Assembly: GCF_002754375.1 (NCBI RefSeq)
Contig: NZ_PEFF01000001.1
Coordinates: 3,861,501 to 3,925,500, forward strand
DNA: 64,000 nt
Reading direction: 5' to 3'
Origin: Variovorax sp. 54
Lineage (GTDB): Bacteria; Pseudomonadota; Gammaproteobacteria; Burkholderiales; Burkholderiaceae_C
Shown: positions 53,642 through 62,451 of the stretch, in pieces
How the letters are laid out: each line of letters begins with the position of its first letter
Position numbering within the stretch: the first letter of the stretch is position 1
Notes under the pieces: model-generated
Database searches by the model: none
What the model saw: the letters and a program-made list of their open reading frames with translations, nothing else
What the model was told of the DNA's origin: nothing
Program-made: the position numbers and the translations under genes

Positions 53642-54907
53642 ATGCAGAGCAACAAGAAGATCGCGCTGTCGGCCATCGTCGGCATCCTGGGCCTCGCCGG
53701 CTTCAGCGGTGCCTGGGCGCAGGCCAGCCCCGACTGCGGCCTCAACACCGGCAAGCCCGCCACGGGCGAGCCCATTCCTATCGGCGCCGTGGTCGGCAAG
53801 ACCGGCCCCGACGACTTCAGTGCCTCGGGCCAGGCGGCGGCCGCGTACTTCAAGTGCGTCAACGCCAACGGTGGCATCCACGGCCGCCCGGTCGACTACC
53901 TTGTGCTCGACGACCAGTGGAACCCCGAGACGGCCGCGCAGGTCGCGTCCAAGCTCGTGAAGGACCGCAAGGTGGTCGCGCTCGTGGGCAGCACCAGCTT
54001 CGTGGAGTGCGGCGCCAACGCCAAGATGTACGCCGACGAGGGCGTGATGGTCATCGCCGGCACCGGCGTGCCGCGCGAGTGCTTCAACGCGCGCAACTAC
54101 GTGCCGGTGAATGCGGGGCCGCGCGTGTCGGCCACCATCGCCGCGATGTACGCCGCGCAGAAGTACAAGGCGAAGAAGATGGTCTGCATCATTCCGAACA
54201 TCCCGAGCCTGGGCAACTGGGCCTGCGAAGGGCCGAAGGAATGGGGCAGGAAGAACGGCGTGACGGTCGAGACCCTCACCATCGATCCGGGTTCGGCCGA
54301 CGCCACCTCGACCATGCTGCAGGCCGCCGCGAAGAAGCCCGACACCATCATCATGAACGTGCCCAAGGGCATCCTCGTGCCGATGCTGGCCGCCGCCGAG
54401 CAGCAGAACCTGGGCAAGAAGATTCACTTCGTGTCGGCCGCGCCGGCCTACAACGTCGACGTGCCCAAGGCCATCGGGCCGTACTGGAAGGGCAACTTCG
54501 ACGTCAACCTCGAGTTCAACCCGCTCGAATCGGCCGGGCCCGACAACAAGAACTGGCTGGCCGTGATGGACAAGCACGGCGCGAAGAGCGACCCGCGCGA
54601 CACCTTCTCGCAGGCCGGCTACCTGGCCGCACGGCTCGTCACGCAGGCGATGCTGAAGATGGACCCGAAGAAGATCGACCGCGCCGGCGTGACCGACGCG
54701 CTGCGCAAGGTGAGCGACTTCCGCAGCGACATTCTTTGCAAGCCCTTCTACGTGGGCAGCGGCAACCGACACAACGCGAACAACAGCGGCCCCATGGCCA
54801 GTCCTGACGGCAACGGCTGGCGCTTTGCGCCCGGCGGCTGCCTCACGGCGGACGACCCGGAGCTGGTCGACATCCGCGCCGACGAGCAGAAGATGGGCCT
54901 CAGGTAA
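53642..54907 (+). CDS. ABC importer substrate-binding protein (branched-chain amino acid type)
   Basis: A 421-residue periplasmic receptor with a signal peptide ending near GAWAQA. The mature protein has the LivK-type two-lobe fold: PIPIGAVVGKTGPDDFSASGQ, FKCVNANGGIHGRPVDYLVLDDQWNPETA (quoted as two parts, FKCVNANGGIHGR and LDDQWNP), and VALVGSTSFVECGANA. Receptors of this family also take aromatic acids, amides and other small compounds, so the ligand is open. GGAGA precedes the ATG. It is first of the five importer genes and follows the aldehyde dehydrogenase after 34 bases, suggesting it captures the pathway substrate. Confidence 0.92.
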   Translation: MQSNKKIALSAIVGILGLAGFSGAWAQASPDCGLNTGKPATGEPIPIGAVVGKTGPDDFSASGQAAAAYFKCVNANGGIHGRPVDYLVLDDQWNPETAAQVASKLVKDRKVVALVGSTSFVECGANAKMYADEGVMVIAGTGVPRECFNARNYVPVNAGPRVSATIAAMYAAQKYKAKKMVCIIPNIPSLGNWACEGPKEWGRKNGVTVETLTIDPGSADATSTMLQAAAKKPDTIIMNVPKGILVPMLAAAEQQNLGKKIHFVSAAPAYNVDVPKAIGPYWKGNFDVNLEFNPLESAGPDNKNWLAVMDKHGAKSDPRDTFSQAGYLAARLVTQAMLKMDPKKIDRAGVTDALRKVSDFRSDILCKPFYVGSGNRHNANNSGPMASPDGNGWRFAPGGCLTADDPELVDIRADEQKMGLR

Positions 54908-54919
54908 GCGCGCCGGGCC

Positions 54920-55789
54920 ATGGAGGACTACCTGCCTTTCGTCATCTCGGGCCTGGGCCTGGGCGCGGTCTACGCGCTCTCGGGCGTGGGGCTGGTGGTG
55001 CTCTATCGCTCGTCGGGCGTGCTGAACTTCGCCTTCGGGGCCATCGGCGCGCTCGGTGCGTACGTGGCCTGGACGCTGCTCGACGCCGACTGGCCGCAGG
55101 GCCTGGCGTGGTGCGCGGCCATCGCCGCGTCGATGCTGCTGTCACTGGCCTACGGGCGCCTGCTGGCGCCGCGCCTGTCGCACCGCGACCCGACCATCCG
55201 CAGCATCGCCACGCTCGGTTTCGCGCTCGTGGTGGTGGGTTTCACCGAATGGACCTGGGGCGAGCAGCCGCGCCGCCTCGTGCTGCCGACCGACGGCGGT
55301 GCGCTCGAATTCGTGCTGGGCGAAGTCGAGGTGCGGCTCACGCACACGCGCGCACTCGGCCTGGCGCTCGCGGTGCTGATGATGGGCGGCGTCGGACTGC
55401 TGCTGTCGAAGACGCGCGTGGGTTTGAAGATGCGCGCGCTGGCCAACGACCGCGACCTGAGCGCGCTGCTCGGCATCCGCGTGCTTGGCGTCGACACCGT
55501 GGCGTGGATCTTGAGCGGCGCTTTCGCGGGCGTGTGCGGGCTGCTGCTTGCCAACATCGTGCGGCTGCAGGCCACGCTGCTGACCTTCCTCGTGATTCCG
55601 GCGTTTGCCGCCGCCATCATCGGCCGGCTGCATTCGCTGCCGGCGACCGTGGCGGGCGGCATCGCGATCGGCGTGCTGGAGGCACTGGCGATCACCGTGC
55701 CGGGCTTCGCGGCCTTTCGCACGGCCACGCCGTTCCTGATCGCGCTGGCCATGATCGTCTTCTATCGCGCGGGGACGCGCTCGGCATGA
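54920..55789 (+). CDS. ABC importer permease, LivH type
   Basis: A 289-residue inner-membrane permease with about eight hydrophobic segments. The family motif GLGAVYALSGVGLVVLYRSSGVLNFAFG opens the protein (quoted from two parts: GLGAVYALSGVGLV and LNFAFGAIGALGAYVAW). The cytoplasmic coupling loop TRVGLKMRALANDRDLSALLGI is typical of LivH. It pairs with the LivM-type permease; the TGA overlaps the next ATG by ATGA at 55786-55789. The ATG at 54920 lies 12 bases after the receptor stop. Confidence 0.93.
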   Translation: MEDYLPFVISGLGLGAVYALSGVGLVVLYRSSGVLNFAFGAIGALGAYVAWTLLDADWPQGLAWCAAIAASMLLSLAYGRLLAPRLSHRDPTIRSIATLGFALVVVGFTEWTWGEQPRRLVLPTDGGALEFVLGEVEVRLTHTRALGLALAVLMMGGVGLLLSKTRVGLKMRALANDRDLSALLGIRVLGVDTVAWILSGAFAGVCGLLLANIVRLQATLLTFLVIPAFAAAIIGRLHSLPATVAGGIAIGVLEALAITVPGFAAFRTATPFLIALAMIVFYRAGTRSA

Positions 55790-56856
55790 GCGCGTCGATC
55801 CTCGAAGGCACCATGCCCACGTCCGACGCAGCACCCGCAGCGCTTGCGCAGGCCGCGCGCCGCGCCCGCCGCTCGCTCGTGCTCATGGTGGCCTGCGTGC
55901 TGCTGATCGGTTGGGTCGTGCCGTGGTTCGCGAACGCGTACTGGATCAAGACGTTGACCTCGTCGCTCGCGCTGTCGGTCGCGGCGGCCGGCGTGGCGCT
56001 GCTCTATGGCCAGCTCGGGCTGGTGTCGCTGTGCCAGTACGCGCTGCTCGGCGCGGGCGGCTGGGTTGCGCTGCGCGCGGGGCACGGGCTGGGCTGGCCC
56101 TTCGAGCTGTCGGTGCTTGCGGGCGGGCTGCTGTCGTGTGCCGTCGGCATGCTCGCGGGCCTGCCGGCGCTGCGGCTCAAGGGGCTGTACCTCGCGCTCG
56201 TCACGATGATGATGGCGGGCGGCTTCCAGGTCGTCATCAACGTGACGGGCTTTCCCGACGGCGGCGCGGGTTGGCTGGGCCGTGTGTTCGGCAGCGAGCG
56301 GTTGATGATGCCGCGCCCCGCGCTGGCGCTGTCCGATGCGGCGTACTTCCGCTACGTGGCCGTGTGGCTGGCGGCGGTGCTGGCGCTGATCGAGCTGCAC
56401 CGGCGCACGCGCGCGGGCCGCTCGTGGGCGCTGATAAGGCGCGGCGAGGCGGCGGCCGTGGCGGCCGGCGTGAACATCCTGCGCTACCAGACCTGGGCCT
56501 TCGGGCTCGCGGGCTTCTGCGCGGGCGTGGCCGGTGCGCTGCTCGCAGGCGGCGTGGGGCAGCTCGACGGGCGCGCGTTCACGGCCGGCGAATCGGTGAT
56601 GCTGTTCGCGCTCACGGTGGTGGGCGGCGTGTACCACTGGGCCGGCGCGCTCATCGCAGGCTTGCTGCTGCGCGCGGTGCCGGCGCTGTTGACCGACTTC
56701 GGCGTCAACGGCTACCTCGCGATGATCTTCTTCGGCGTGGCGCTGCTGCATGCGCTCATCACCGCACCGAGCGGCATCGCGGGGCAGCTGATGGGTGCGT
56801 TCGAGGCGGTGCGCAAACGTTTCGCTTCGCCGAAGGACAAGGACGCCGCGCCATGA
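55786..56856 (+). CDS. ABC importer permease, LivM type
   Basis: A 356-residue inner-membrane permease with around nine hydrophobic segments. The conserved LALSVAAAGVALLYGQLGLVSLCQYALLG start (quoted in two parts: LSVAAAGVALLYGQLG and LVSLCQYALLG) and the loop GRSWALIRRGEAAAVAAGVN identify LivM. An N-terminal tail of about 30 residues precedes the first segment. The ATG overlaps the LivH-type stop and its TGA overlaps the next ATG, so the three genes are translated in step. Confidence 0.92.
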   Translation: MSASILEGTMPTSDAAPAALAQAARRARRSLVLMVACVLLIGWVVPWFANAYWIKTLTSSLALSVAAAGVALLYGQLGLVSLCQYALLGAGGWVALRAGHGLGWPFELSVLAGGLLSCAVGMLAGLPALRLKGLYLALVTMMMAGGFQVVINVTGFPDGGAGWLGRVFGSERLMMPRPALALSDAAYFRYVAVWLAAVLALIELHRRTRAGRSWALIRRGEAAAVAAGVNILRYQTWAFGLAGFCAGVAGALLAGGVGQLDGRAFTAGESVMLFALTVVGGVYHWAGALIAGLLLRAVPALLTDFGVNGYLAMIFFGVALLHALITAPSGIAGQLMGAFEAVRKRFASPKDKDAAP

Positions 56857-57560
56857 TCCGCATCGACGATCTCACCGTCGCCTTCGGCGGCGTCAAGGCC
56901 ATCGATGCGCTCACGGCGCAGCTCGACGCGCCCGTGTGCGGCCTCATCGGCCCGAACGGCGCGGGCAAGACCACGCTGGTCAATGTGCTCAGCGGCCTTG
57001 TGTCGCCGGGTGCCGGCCGCGTGGCGGTGGACGGCACCGACCTGCTGGGCCTGAAGCCCATCGCGCGCGTGCGCTTCGGCCTGCGCCGCTCGTTCCAGAC
57101 CGAGCAGGTGGTGGAAGACCTCAGCGTGTGGGACAACGTGCGGGCCTTGCTCGACCACGTGCCGCATGCGCGCAGCGAGGCCACAGCGCAGGTGGCGCGC
57201 GCGCTGTCGCACACGGGCCTGCTCGATGTGGCGACCGTCATGGGGCATCGCCTCAACCTGTTCCAGCGCCGCATGCTCGAGTTGGCGAAGTCGCTGGTCG
57301 GCGCGCCCAAGCTGCTGCTGCTCGACGAGCCCGGCGCGGGCCTCACCGAGCAGGAGGCCGGCGTGCTGCGCCGCACGATCGGCTCGGTGCATGCGTTCTG
57401 CGGCGCGCAGGTGCTGTTGATCGACCACGACGTGGACCTGATCGCCGCGACCTGCACGCAGACCCTGGTGCTCGACTTCGGCCACCGTCTCGCGCTCGGC
57501 CCGACGCGCGAGGTGCTCGACGATCCGGCCGTGCGCAAGGCCTATTTGGGAACGGAGTGA
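56853..57560 (+). CDS. ABC importer ATPase, LivG type
   Basis: A 235-residue ATPase of the importer. Walker A is GPNGAGKTT (about residues 32-40) and Walker B LLLLDEPGAGL, with H-loop LIDHDVDLI. The ABC signature is unusual: the position of LSGGQ-type residues reads LNLFQRRMLELAKSL, without the Ser-Gly-Gly core. The partner ATPase has a normal LSGGQ, so the dimer would have one degenerate site. The C-terminal part (LGPTREVLDDPAVRKAYLG) is LivG-like. ATG overlaps the LivM-type stop; the next gene starts 7 bases downstream. Confidence 0.9.
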   Translation: MIRIDDLTVAFGGVKAIDALTAQLDAPVCGLIGPNGAGKTTLVNVLSGLVSPGAGRVAVDGTDLLGLKPIARVRFGLRRSFQTEQVVEDLSVWDNVRALLDHVPHARSEATAQVARALSHTGLLDVATVMGHRLNLFQRRMLELAKSLVGAPKLLLLDEPGAGLTEQEAGVLRRTIGSVHAFCGAQVLLIDHDVDLIAATCTQTLVLDFGHRLALGPTREVLDDPAVRKAYLGTE

Positions 57561-57567
57561 CAACCGC

Positions 57568-58275
57568 ATGCTGAACGTGACGGATCTGCGCCTGCAGCGC
57601 GGCGGCAAGGCCGTGCTGCACGGCATCGACCTGCAGGTGCCGCCGGGCGAGGTGACGGCGCTGCTCGGCGCCAATGGCGCGGGCAAGTCGAGCACCGTGA
57701 TGGCCATCGGCGGCGTGCTGCCGCTCACGGGCGGGCGCATCGAGATCGAGGGCCACGCGCTGCACGGGCAGCGGCCCGAGCGCGTGCGTGCGCTGGGTGT
57801 GGCGGTGGTGCCCGAGGGGCATCGCGTGCTAGGCGAGCTGTCGGTGCTCGACAACCTGCGCGCGGCCGCCACCGCGCTGCCTGCGGCCAGCGTGGCCGAT
57901 GCGGTCGAACGCATGCTCGGCGTGTTCCCCGAACTGCGCGTGAAGCTCGCGCTGCCCGCGCGTTCGCTGTCGGGCGGACAGAAGCAGATGGTCTGCATCG
58001 CGCAGGCCCTCATCGGCAAGCCGCGCTACCTCGCGATCGATGAACTCTCGCTGGGGCTCGCGCCCGCGGTGGTCAAGCGGTTGGTCGAGGTGGTGCAGCA
58101 GGTCGCGCGCGAGGGCGTGGGCGTGCTGCTGATCGAGCAGTTCACGACCGTGGCGCTGGCGGTGTCGAGCCGCGCCTATGTGCTGGAGCGGGGGCGCATG
58201 GCGTTTGCGGGCTCGTCACAGGCGCTGCGCGAGCGGCCGGAGATTCTGCACAGCAGCTATCTCGCGGCGGTCTAG
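57568..58275 (+). CDS. ABC importer ATPase, LivF type
   Basis: A 235-residue ATPase with Walker A LLGANGAGKSST, signature ARSLSGGQKQMVCIAQAL, Walker B YLAIDELSLGLAP and H-loop LIEQF. EGHRVLGELSVLDNL is the LivF-type Q-loop/helical region. It completes the receptor-permease-permease-ATPase-ATPase set. The TAG stop overlaps, in opposite direction, the stop of the TctC-type gene by 4 bases, so there is no space for a terminator between the converging operons. Confidence 0.93.
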   Translation: MLNVTDLRLQRGGKAVLHGIDLQVPPGEVTALLGANGAGKSSTVMAIGGVLPLTGGRIEIEGHALHGQRPERVRALGVAVVPEGHRVLGELSVLDNLRAAATALPAASVADAVERMLGVFPELRVKLALPARSLSGGQKQMVCIAQALIGKPRYLAIDELSLGLAPAVVKRLVEVVQQVAREGVGVLLIEQFTTVALAVSSRAYVLERGRMAFAGSSQALRERPEILHSSYLAAV

Positions 58276-59294
58276 ATCTTGATGCCCGTCGTCCGGATGA
58301 GCTTGCCGAAGTACTCGTGGTCGCGCTGCATCGCCTGTGCGAACTCCGGCGCGTCCAGGTAGGCGAAGCCGAGGTTGAGCTTGTCCAGGCCCTGGCGCAA
58401 CGCCGGGTCGTCGGCCGTCTTGCGTGCCACCTGGCGCAGAACTTCCACCACGGCAGGCGGCGTGGCCTTGTGCACCGCCAGGCCGCGCCAGGTTCCCAGC
58501 GCCAGGTCGATCTTGCGTTCCTTGAACGTCGGCACGTTGCCGAAAGCCGGGATGCGCTGGTCGGCCATGATGCCGAGCATCTTGAGTTTGCCGCCCAGCA
58601 CGTGGGGGCCGACTTCGGCCGGGCTCACGTCCAGTGCATCGATGTGCCCACCCAGCAGTGCCACGACGGCGGGTGCCGCGCCCGAGTACGGGACATGGTT
58701 GAACTTGATGCCCGTCTTGTCTTCGAGCCCGATGGCCGAGAGGTGGTAGACCGAACCGCTGCCGGCGTTGCCGATCTTCATTTCACCGGCCTTGGCCTTC
58801 GCCGCTTCAAGAAATTCTTCCAGCGTGTTCCATGGTGCATCGGCACGCACGGTGATGGCCGCGGGGTCGGCGTTGAGCCGCGCCACAGGCTGGAAGTTCG
58901 TGTAGTCGAACTTCGCAAGCCCCAGGTTCGGCAAGGTGGTGACTTCGGCGATCACCATGCAGACCTTGTAGCCGTCCGAGCGGCCGTTGAGCACGTCGCT
59001 CATGCCGATCACGCCACTAGCCCCGGGCTTGTTGTTCACGATGAAGGGTTGGGGCAGGTGCTTCTTCGCCACTTCGGCAAACACGCGCGCCAATGCGTCG
59101 GTGCCGCCACCGGCCGATGCCGGAACGATGATTTCGATCGGCTTGCTGGGGTAGTCGTTGTTGGCGAAGGCCGACCACGGCAGCGGCAATGCGGCCAGGC
59201 CCAGCCCCTGGACGATGCGCCGGCGGCTGAAGTCGTTCCGGGTCTGCGGCTTGCGCGTTGCAGGGGTCTGTTGGTTTTCGCGTTCGATGGTCAT
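58272..59294 (-). CDS. TctC/Bug family periplasmic binding protein
   Basis: A 340-residue receptor of the tripartite tricarboxylate transporter (Bug) family. A twin-arginine-type leader (SRRRIVQGLGLAALP) precedes the mature YPSKPIEIIVPASAGGGTDALAR. PGASGVIGM and GDVPTFKE-like GNVPTFKER are family features. ATG at 59294 is preferred over 59309 because CGGAGACAGAC provides a ribosome binding site before it. No TctA or TctB membrane gene is nearby, as for most Bug proteins. Last gene of the sugar-acid operon; it may bind the sugar acid, but the MFS carrier upstream is the visible transporter. Confidence 0.9.
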   Translation of the reverse strand: MTIERENQQTPATRKPQTRNDFSRRRIVQGLGLAALPLPWSAFANNDYPSKPIEIIVPASAGGGTDALARVFAEVAKKHLPQPFIVNNKPGASGVIGMSDVLNGRSDGYKVCMVIAEVTTLPNLGLAKFDYTNFQPVARLNADPAAITVRADAPWNTLEEFLEAAKAKAGEMKIGNAGSGSVYHLSAIGLEDKTGIKFNHVPYSGAAPAVVALLGGHIDALDVSPAEVGPHVLGGKLKMLGIMADQRIPAFGNVPTFKERKIDLALGTWRGLAVHKATPPAVVEVLRQVARKTADDPALRQGLDKLNLGFAYLDAPEFAQAMQRDHEYFGKLIRTTGIKI

Positions 59295-59403
59295 GTCTGT
59301 CTCCGTCATTGAAGTTGTGGTTTCGCTTCGGCATCCCTCAGGAATTGCCGTTCGTCCGTTCGCGTCGCAGGGGTCTGTGATCGTGTGGCGTGCGGCACCT
59401 CCT

Positions 59404-60702
59404 TCAGGTCGAGGGCCTGGCCCGTGCCGCCAGCGCCTCGCTGCGCGCGGTCATGCCCGTCATGACCAACACCAGCATGGCGCCCACGAAGAGGCATGCG
59501 GCCAGGAAGAACATCGGCGCGATCGTGCTGCCGGTGGCGTCCTTGACCCAGGGCACTGCGTTCTGCGCGATGAAGCCGCCGAGGTTGCCCACGGCATTGA
59601 TGGCCGCCAGCCCGGCCGCCGCGCCGGCGCCCTTGAGAAAGCGCGAAGGCAGGCTCCAGAACACAGGCTGGCCCGCGAAGATGCCGGCGGCCGCCAGGCA
59701 CAGGAACATGAACTGCAGCGCGTGGTTCTGCAGCAGTGCCGACAGCAGCAGGCAGGCCACGCCGAAGAGCGCGGGGCCGACGATGTAGGGCGTCTTCGAC
59801 TTCGCCTTTGCAGCAGCCCGGGGAACGGTGTACAGGCCGATCGCCACCAGCACCCAGGGAATGATGTTGAGAAATCCGTTCGCGGTGTTGCCGACGCCGA
59901 AGCTCTTCACCACGGTCGGCAGCCAGTAACTCAGGCCGTAGGCGGACAGCGGAAACGCGATGAAGCACAGCGCCATGAGCAGCACGCGCGGGTCGATCAA
60001 GGCACGCAGTGCATGGCTTGCGGAGTCGTCCATGCCCACCTGCTCGCTCGCGAGCTTCGCGCCGAGCCAGGCCTTCTCGTCTGCCGTGAGGAACGAGGCA
60101 CGCGCCGGGTTGTCGGGCAGGTAGAAGAAGGTGACGACGCCCATCACGACCGCGGGAATGCCGGTCACGATGAACACCCATTCCCAGCCTGCCAGTCCGT
60201 GCAGCCCGTCAAGGTCGAGCAGCATTCCGCCCAGCGGCCCGCCGATCGCATTGGCCAGCGCGCTGAAGATCATGAACAGCCCGACCATCGTTCCGCGATG
60301 GGCCGACGGATACCAGAGCGTCAGCAGGTAGAGCACGCCCGGAAAGAAGCCGGCCTCGCAGGCGCCCAGCAGAAAACGCAGGATGTAGAACATGGTGGCG
60401 TTCTGCGTGAAGGCGAGCGCCACGGTCACGAGGCCCCACGAGACGAGGATGCGGGCGAACCATTTGCTCGCGCCCACCTTCGCAAGGATCAGGTTGCTGG
60501 GCACCTCGAAGAGAAAGTAGCCGATGAAGAACAGCGACGCGCCCAGGCCATAGGCAGACTCGCTCATGCCCAGTGCATCGACCATCTGCAGCTTGGCGAA
60601 GCTGACGTTCTGCCGGTCGATGTAGGCGATGAGGTAGAGCAATCCCAGGAACGGGATCAGTCGCCACGAGATTTTTCGGATCAATTGTTTTTCCACGATC
60701 AC
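59404..60702 (-). CDS. MFS transporter, anion:cation symporter family
   Basis: A 432-residue carrier with twelve predicted membrane segments. The first loop IDRQNVSFAKLQM and second segment LGASLFFIGYFLFEVPSNLIL identify the anion:cation symporter family, which includes glucarate, galactonate and phthalate carriers. The GTG at 60702 is chosen because AGGAGAG precedes it by 5 bases; GTG at 60696 or at 60744 are less well placed. The neighbours encode a dehydratase and an aldolase, so an aldonic or aldaric acid is the likely substrate. Confidence 0.9.
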   Translation of the reverse strand: MIVEKQLIRKISWRLIPFLGLLYLIAYIDRQNVSFAKLQMVDALGMSESAYGLGASLFFIGYFLFEVPSNLILAKVGASKWFARILVSWGLVTVALAFTQNATMFYILRFLLGACEAGFFPGVLYLLTLWYPSAHRGTMVGLFMIFSALANAIGGPLGGMLLDLDGLHGLAGWEWVFIVTGIPAVVMGVVTFFYLPDNPARASFLTADEKAWLGAKLASEQVGMDDSASHALRALIDPRVLLMALCFIAFPLSAYGLSYWLPTVVKSFGVGNTANGFLNIIPWVLVAIGLYTVPRAAAKAKSKTPYIVGPALFGVACLLLSALLQNHALQFMFLCLAAAGIFAGQPVFWSLPSRFLKGAGAAAGLAAINAVGNLGGFIAQNAVPWVKDATGSTIAPMFFLAACLFVGAMLVLVMTGMTARSEALAARARPST

Positions 60703-60809
60703 CGGGTCTCTCCTGTTGTGTGTGTCTCTTGTTTCAGCGCGCACGGCTCCGCTCAGGCCAGACGGCCTGTGCGCTGCAGATCCGGCGTTGGCCGGGTCGG
60801 CGAGAAGCC

Positions 60810-61523
60810 CTAGATGAAATTTCTCTGGTAGGTGTCTTCGAGCAGCTTCGTGGCTGCGCGCGCCGCGGCCTCGGGCTTGCGCTGCTCGATGGCCCGGGCA
60901 ATGTCGGCGTGCATGGCCATGGAGTGGTCCATGCCGCCGAACTTTTCAAATGTCTTCGGCACGCTGACCATCAGCGCGGCCCTGATCACCGAGGCGACCG
61001 GCATCAGGAAGCGGTTGTGCGCCGCCGCGATCACCTGCAGGTGAAAGTCCACGTCCGCCTCCATGGCGCGTTGAGGGTTGTCGTGGCTGTCGCCCATCGC
61101 TTGGAGTGCCGTGCGGATGCGCGTGATGTCTTCGGGCGTGGCGCGCTGTGCCGCCAGCCTGGCCGCCATCGGCTCGATGGACAGGCGGATCTCGAACAGC
61201 TCCTGCATCAGCGTGCCCGGCGCTTCGGTTTCACCGTGCCAGGCCATCACCATCGGGTCGAGCGTGTTCCAGTGGTCGGGCGTGCGCACGCGCGTCCCGA
61301 TGCGCTGCCTGGCTTCTACGAAGCCATTGCTCGAAAGCAGCGCGAAGGCTTCGCGCAGCGTGGTGCGGCTGACCTGCAGTTCCGCCAGCAGGTCGAGCTC
61401 TTTGGGCAAGGTGTCGCCAGGTTTCAGTTCGCCCTGGAGGATGCGGCGGCCGATCCGTCCGGCGATCTGCGCCGGCAGGCCACGCTCCAGGTCCCGGGCG
61501 CCGGTGTCGTTCGAGAGATTCAT
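60810..61523 (-). CDS. FadR-subfamily GntR regulator
   Basis: A 237-residue regulator. The N-terminal winged helix (IAGRIGRRILQGELKPGDTLPKE, then QVSRTTLREAFALLSSNGFVEARQRIGTRVR; only parts quoted: ILQGELKPGDTLP and VSRTTLREAF) is GntR-type. The C-terminal FCD domain has the metal/ligand residues D and H in DVDFHLQVIAAAHN and MHADI. Regulators of this type usually repress sugar-acid operons and respond to the acid or its keto product. The ATG at 61523 overlaps the stop of the aldolase gene (ATGA), and it probably controls this operon. Confidence 0.93.
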   Translation of the reverse strand: MNLSNDTGARDLERGLPAQIAGRIGRRILQGELKPGDTLPKELDLLAELQVSRTTLREAFALLSSNGFVEARQRIGTRVRTPDHWNTLDPMVMAWHGETEAPGTLMQELFEIRLSIEPMAARLAAQRATPEDITRIRTALQAMGDSHDNPQRAMEADVDFHLQVIAAAHNRFLMPVASVIRAALMVSVPKTFEKFGGMDHSMAMHADIARAIEQRKPEAAARAATKLLEDTYQRNFI

Positions 61524-62443
61524 GGTGAATTTTCCTGCGGGCCACCGAGCGGCCCCAATGCCTTGGCGAAACGCGCGACCATGGCTTCGCCGGCCGCGAC
61601 GGGGCGCAACGCAGGCGCCCGGTCGTGGATGTCGATGCCCGCGCGCGCGCCGAACAGGCGCTTGCCGTAGCACAGGAGATTCTCGATGCCCTGCATGCCG
61701 AACACGGCCGCCGGCAGCATGGCCTGGTACGCGCGCTCGGCGGCCGCTTCGTCGCCACGGCGAAACGCCTCGTAGGAACGGACCGCATGGTCGATGCAAT
61801 CGGGCGCGAGGATCATGCCGCGGCACCCCGCGCGCAGGTTGTCGACCAGCTCCAGTCCGCCGCGGCCGTTGAAGACCGGCACGCGTCCCTGGGTGCGTTC
61901 GATGAGCGCGGCGATGTCGACCACCGGCCCTTCGCCCTTGATGAGCTGGATGTTCGGATGTTGCGAGACCAGTTCGCGGATCTCGTCCGCCGTGAGGCCG
62001 CGGCCGAAGAAGGCGGGCGCATTCTGGATCGCCACCGGCAGTGCGGTCGCCTCGGCGACGCGGCCGAAGAAGCGGATGTACTCGGCCGCGCCGAAGGCTC
62101 CGGCGGCGGGCGGCTGCAGGATCACCCAGTCGGCGCCGGCGCGCTCGGCATGCCGCACCTGCGCGACCTGCTCGGCGACCGACGATCCGAAGATGGTGAA
62201 GGCCAGCGGCACGCGGCCGGCCGTGTCTTCGGCGACCCAGTCCATCACCGTGCGGCGCTCGGCCTCGGTCAGCTTGGCCACCTCGGTCGCGAGGCCGAGC
62301 GCGGCCATGCCGTGGACGCCGCTGGCCAGGCAGGCCTGCACCTGCCGGCGCATCGCGGCGCGGTCGAGTTGTTCTTCGGCGTCGAACAGCGCATAGACGA
62401 TCGCGTGGATGCCGTGGAAGGTGTCGGGTGTGAAGGCAGGCAT
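61520..62443 (-). CDS. DHDPS-family aldolase/lyase
   Basis: A 307-residue enzyme of the dihydrodipicolinate synthase/N-acetylneuraminate lyase family, class I aldolase chemistry. The Schiff-base lysine is K169 in QLIKGEG. The residue matching the catalytic tyrosine of E. coli DapA (Y133, in LYNVP) is Q140 (IQNAP), so the proton relay must differ. The neighbours (IlvD/Edd dehydratase, FadR-type regulator) suggest cleavage or dehydration of a 2-keto-3-deoxy sugar acid. ATG at 62443 is 8 bases after the dehydratase stop; the TGA overlaps the regulator ATG. Confidence 0.88.
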   Translation of the reverse strand: MPAFTPDTFHGIHAIVYALFDAEEQLDRAAMRRQVQACLASGVHGMAALGLATEVAKLTEAERRTVMDWVAEDTAGRVPLAFTIFGSSVAEQVAQVRHAERAGADWVILQPPAAGAFGAAEYIRFFGRVAEATALPVAIQNAPAFFGRGLTADEIRELVSQHPNIQLIKGEGPVVDIAALIERTQGRVPVFNGRGGLELVDNLRAGCRGMILAPDCIDHAVRSYEAFRRGDEAAAERAYQAMLPAAVFGMQGIENLLCYGKRLFGARAGIDIHDRAPALRPVAAGEAMVARFAKALGPLGGPQENSP

Positions 62444-62451
62444 GCGCAACC

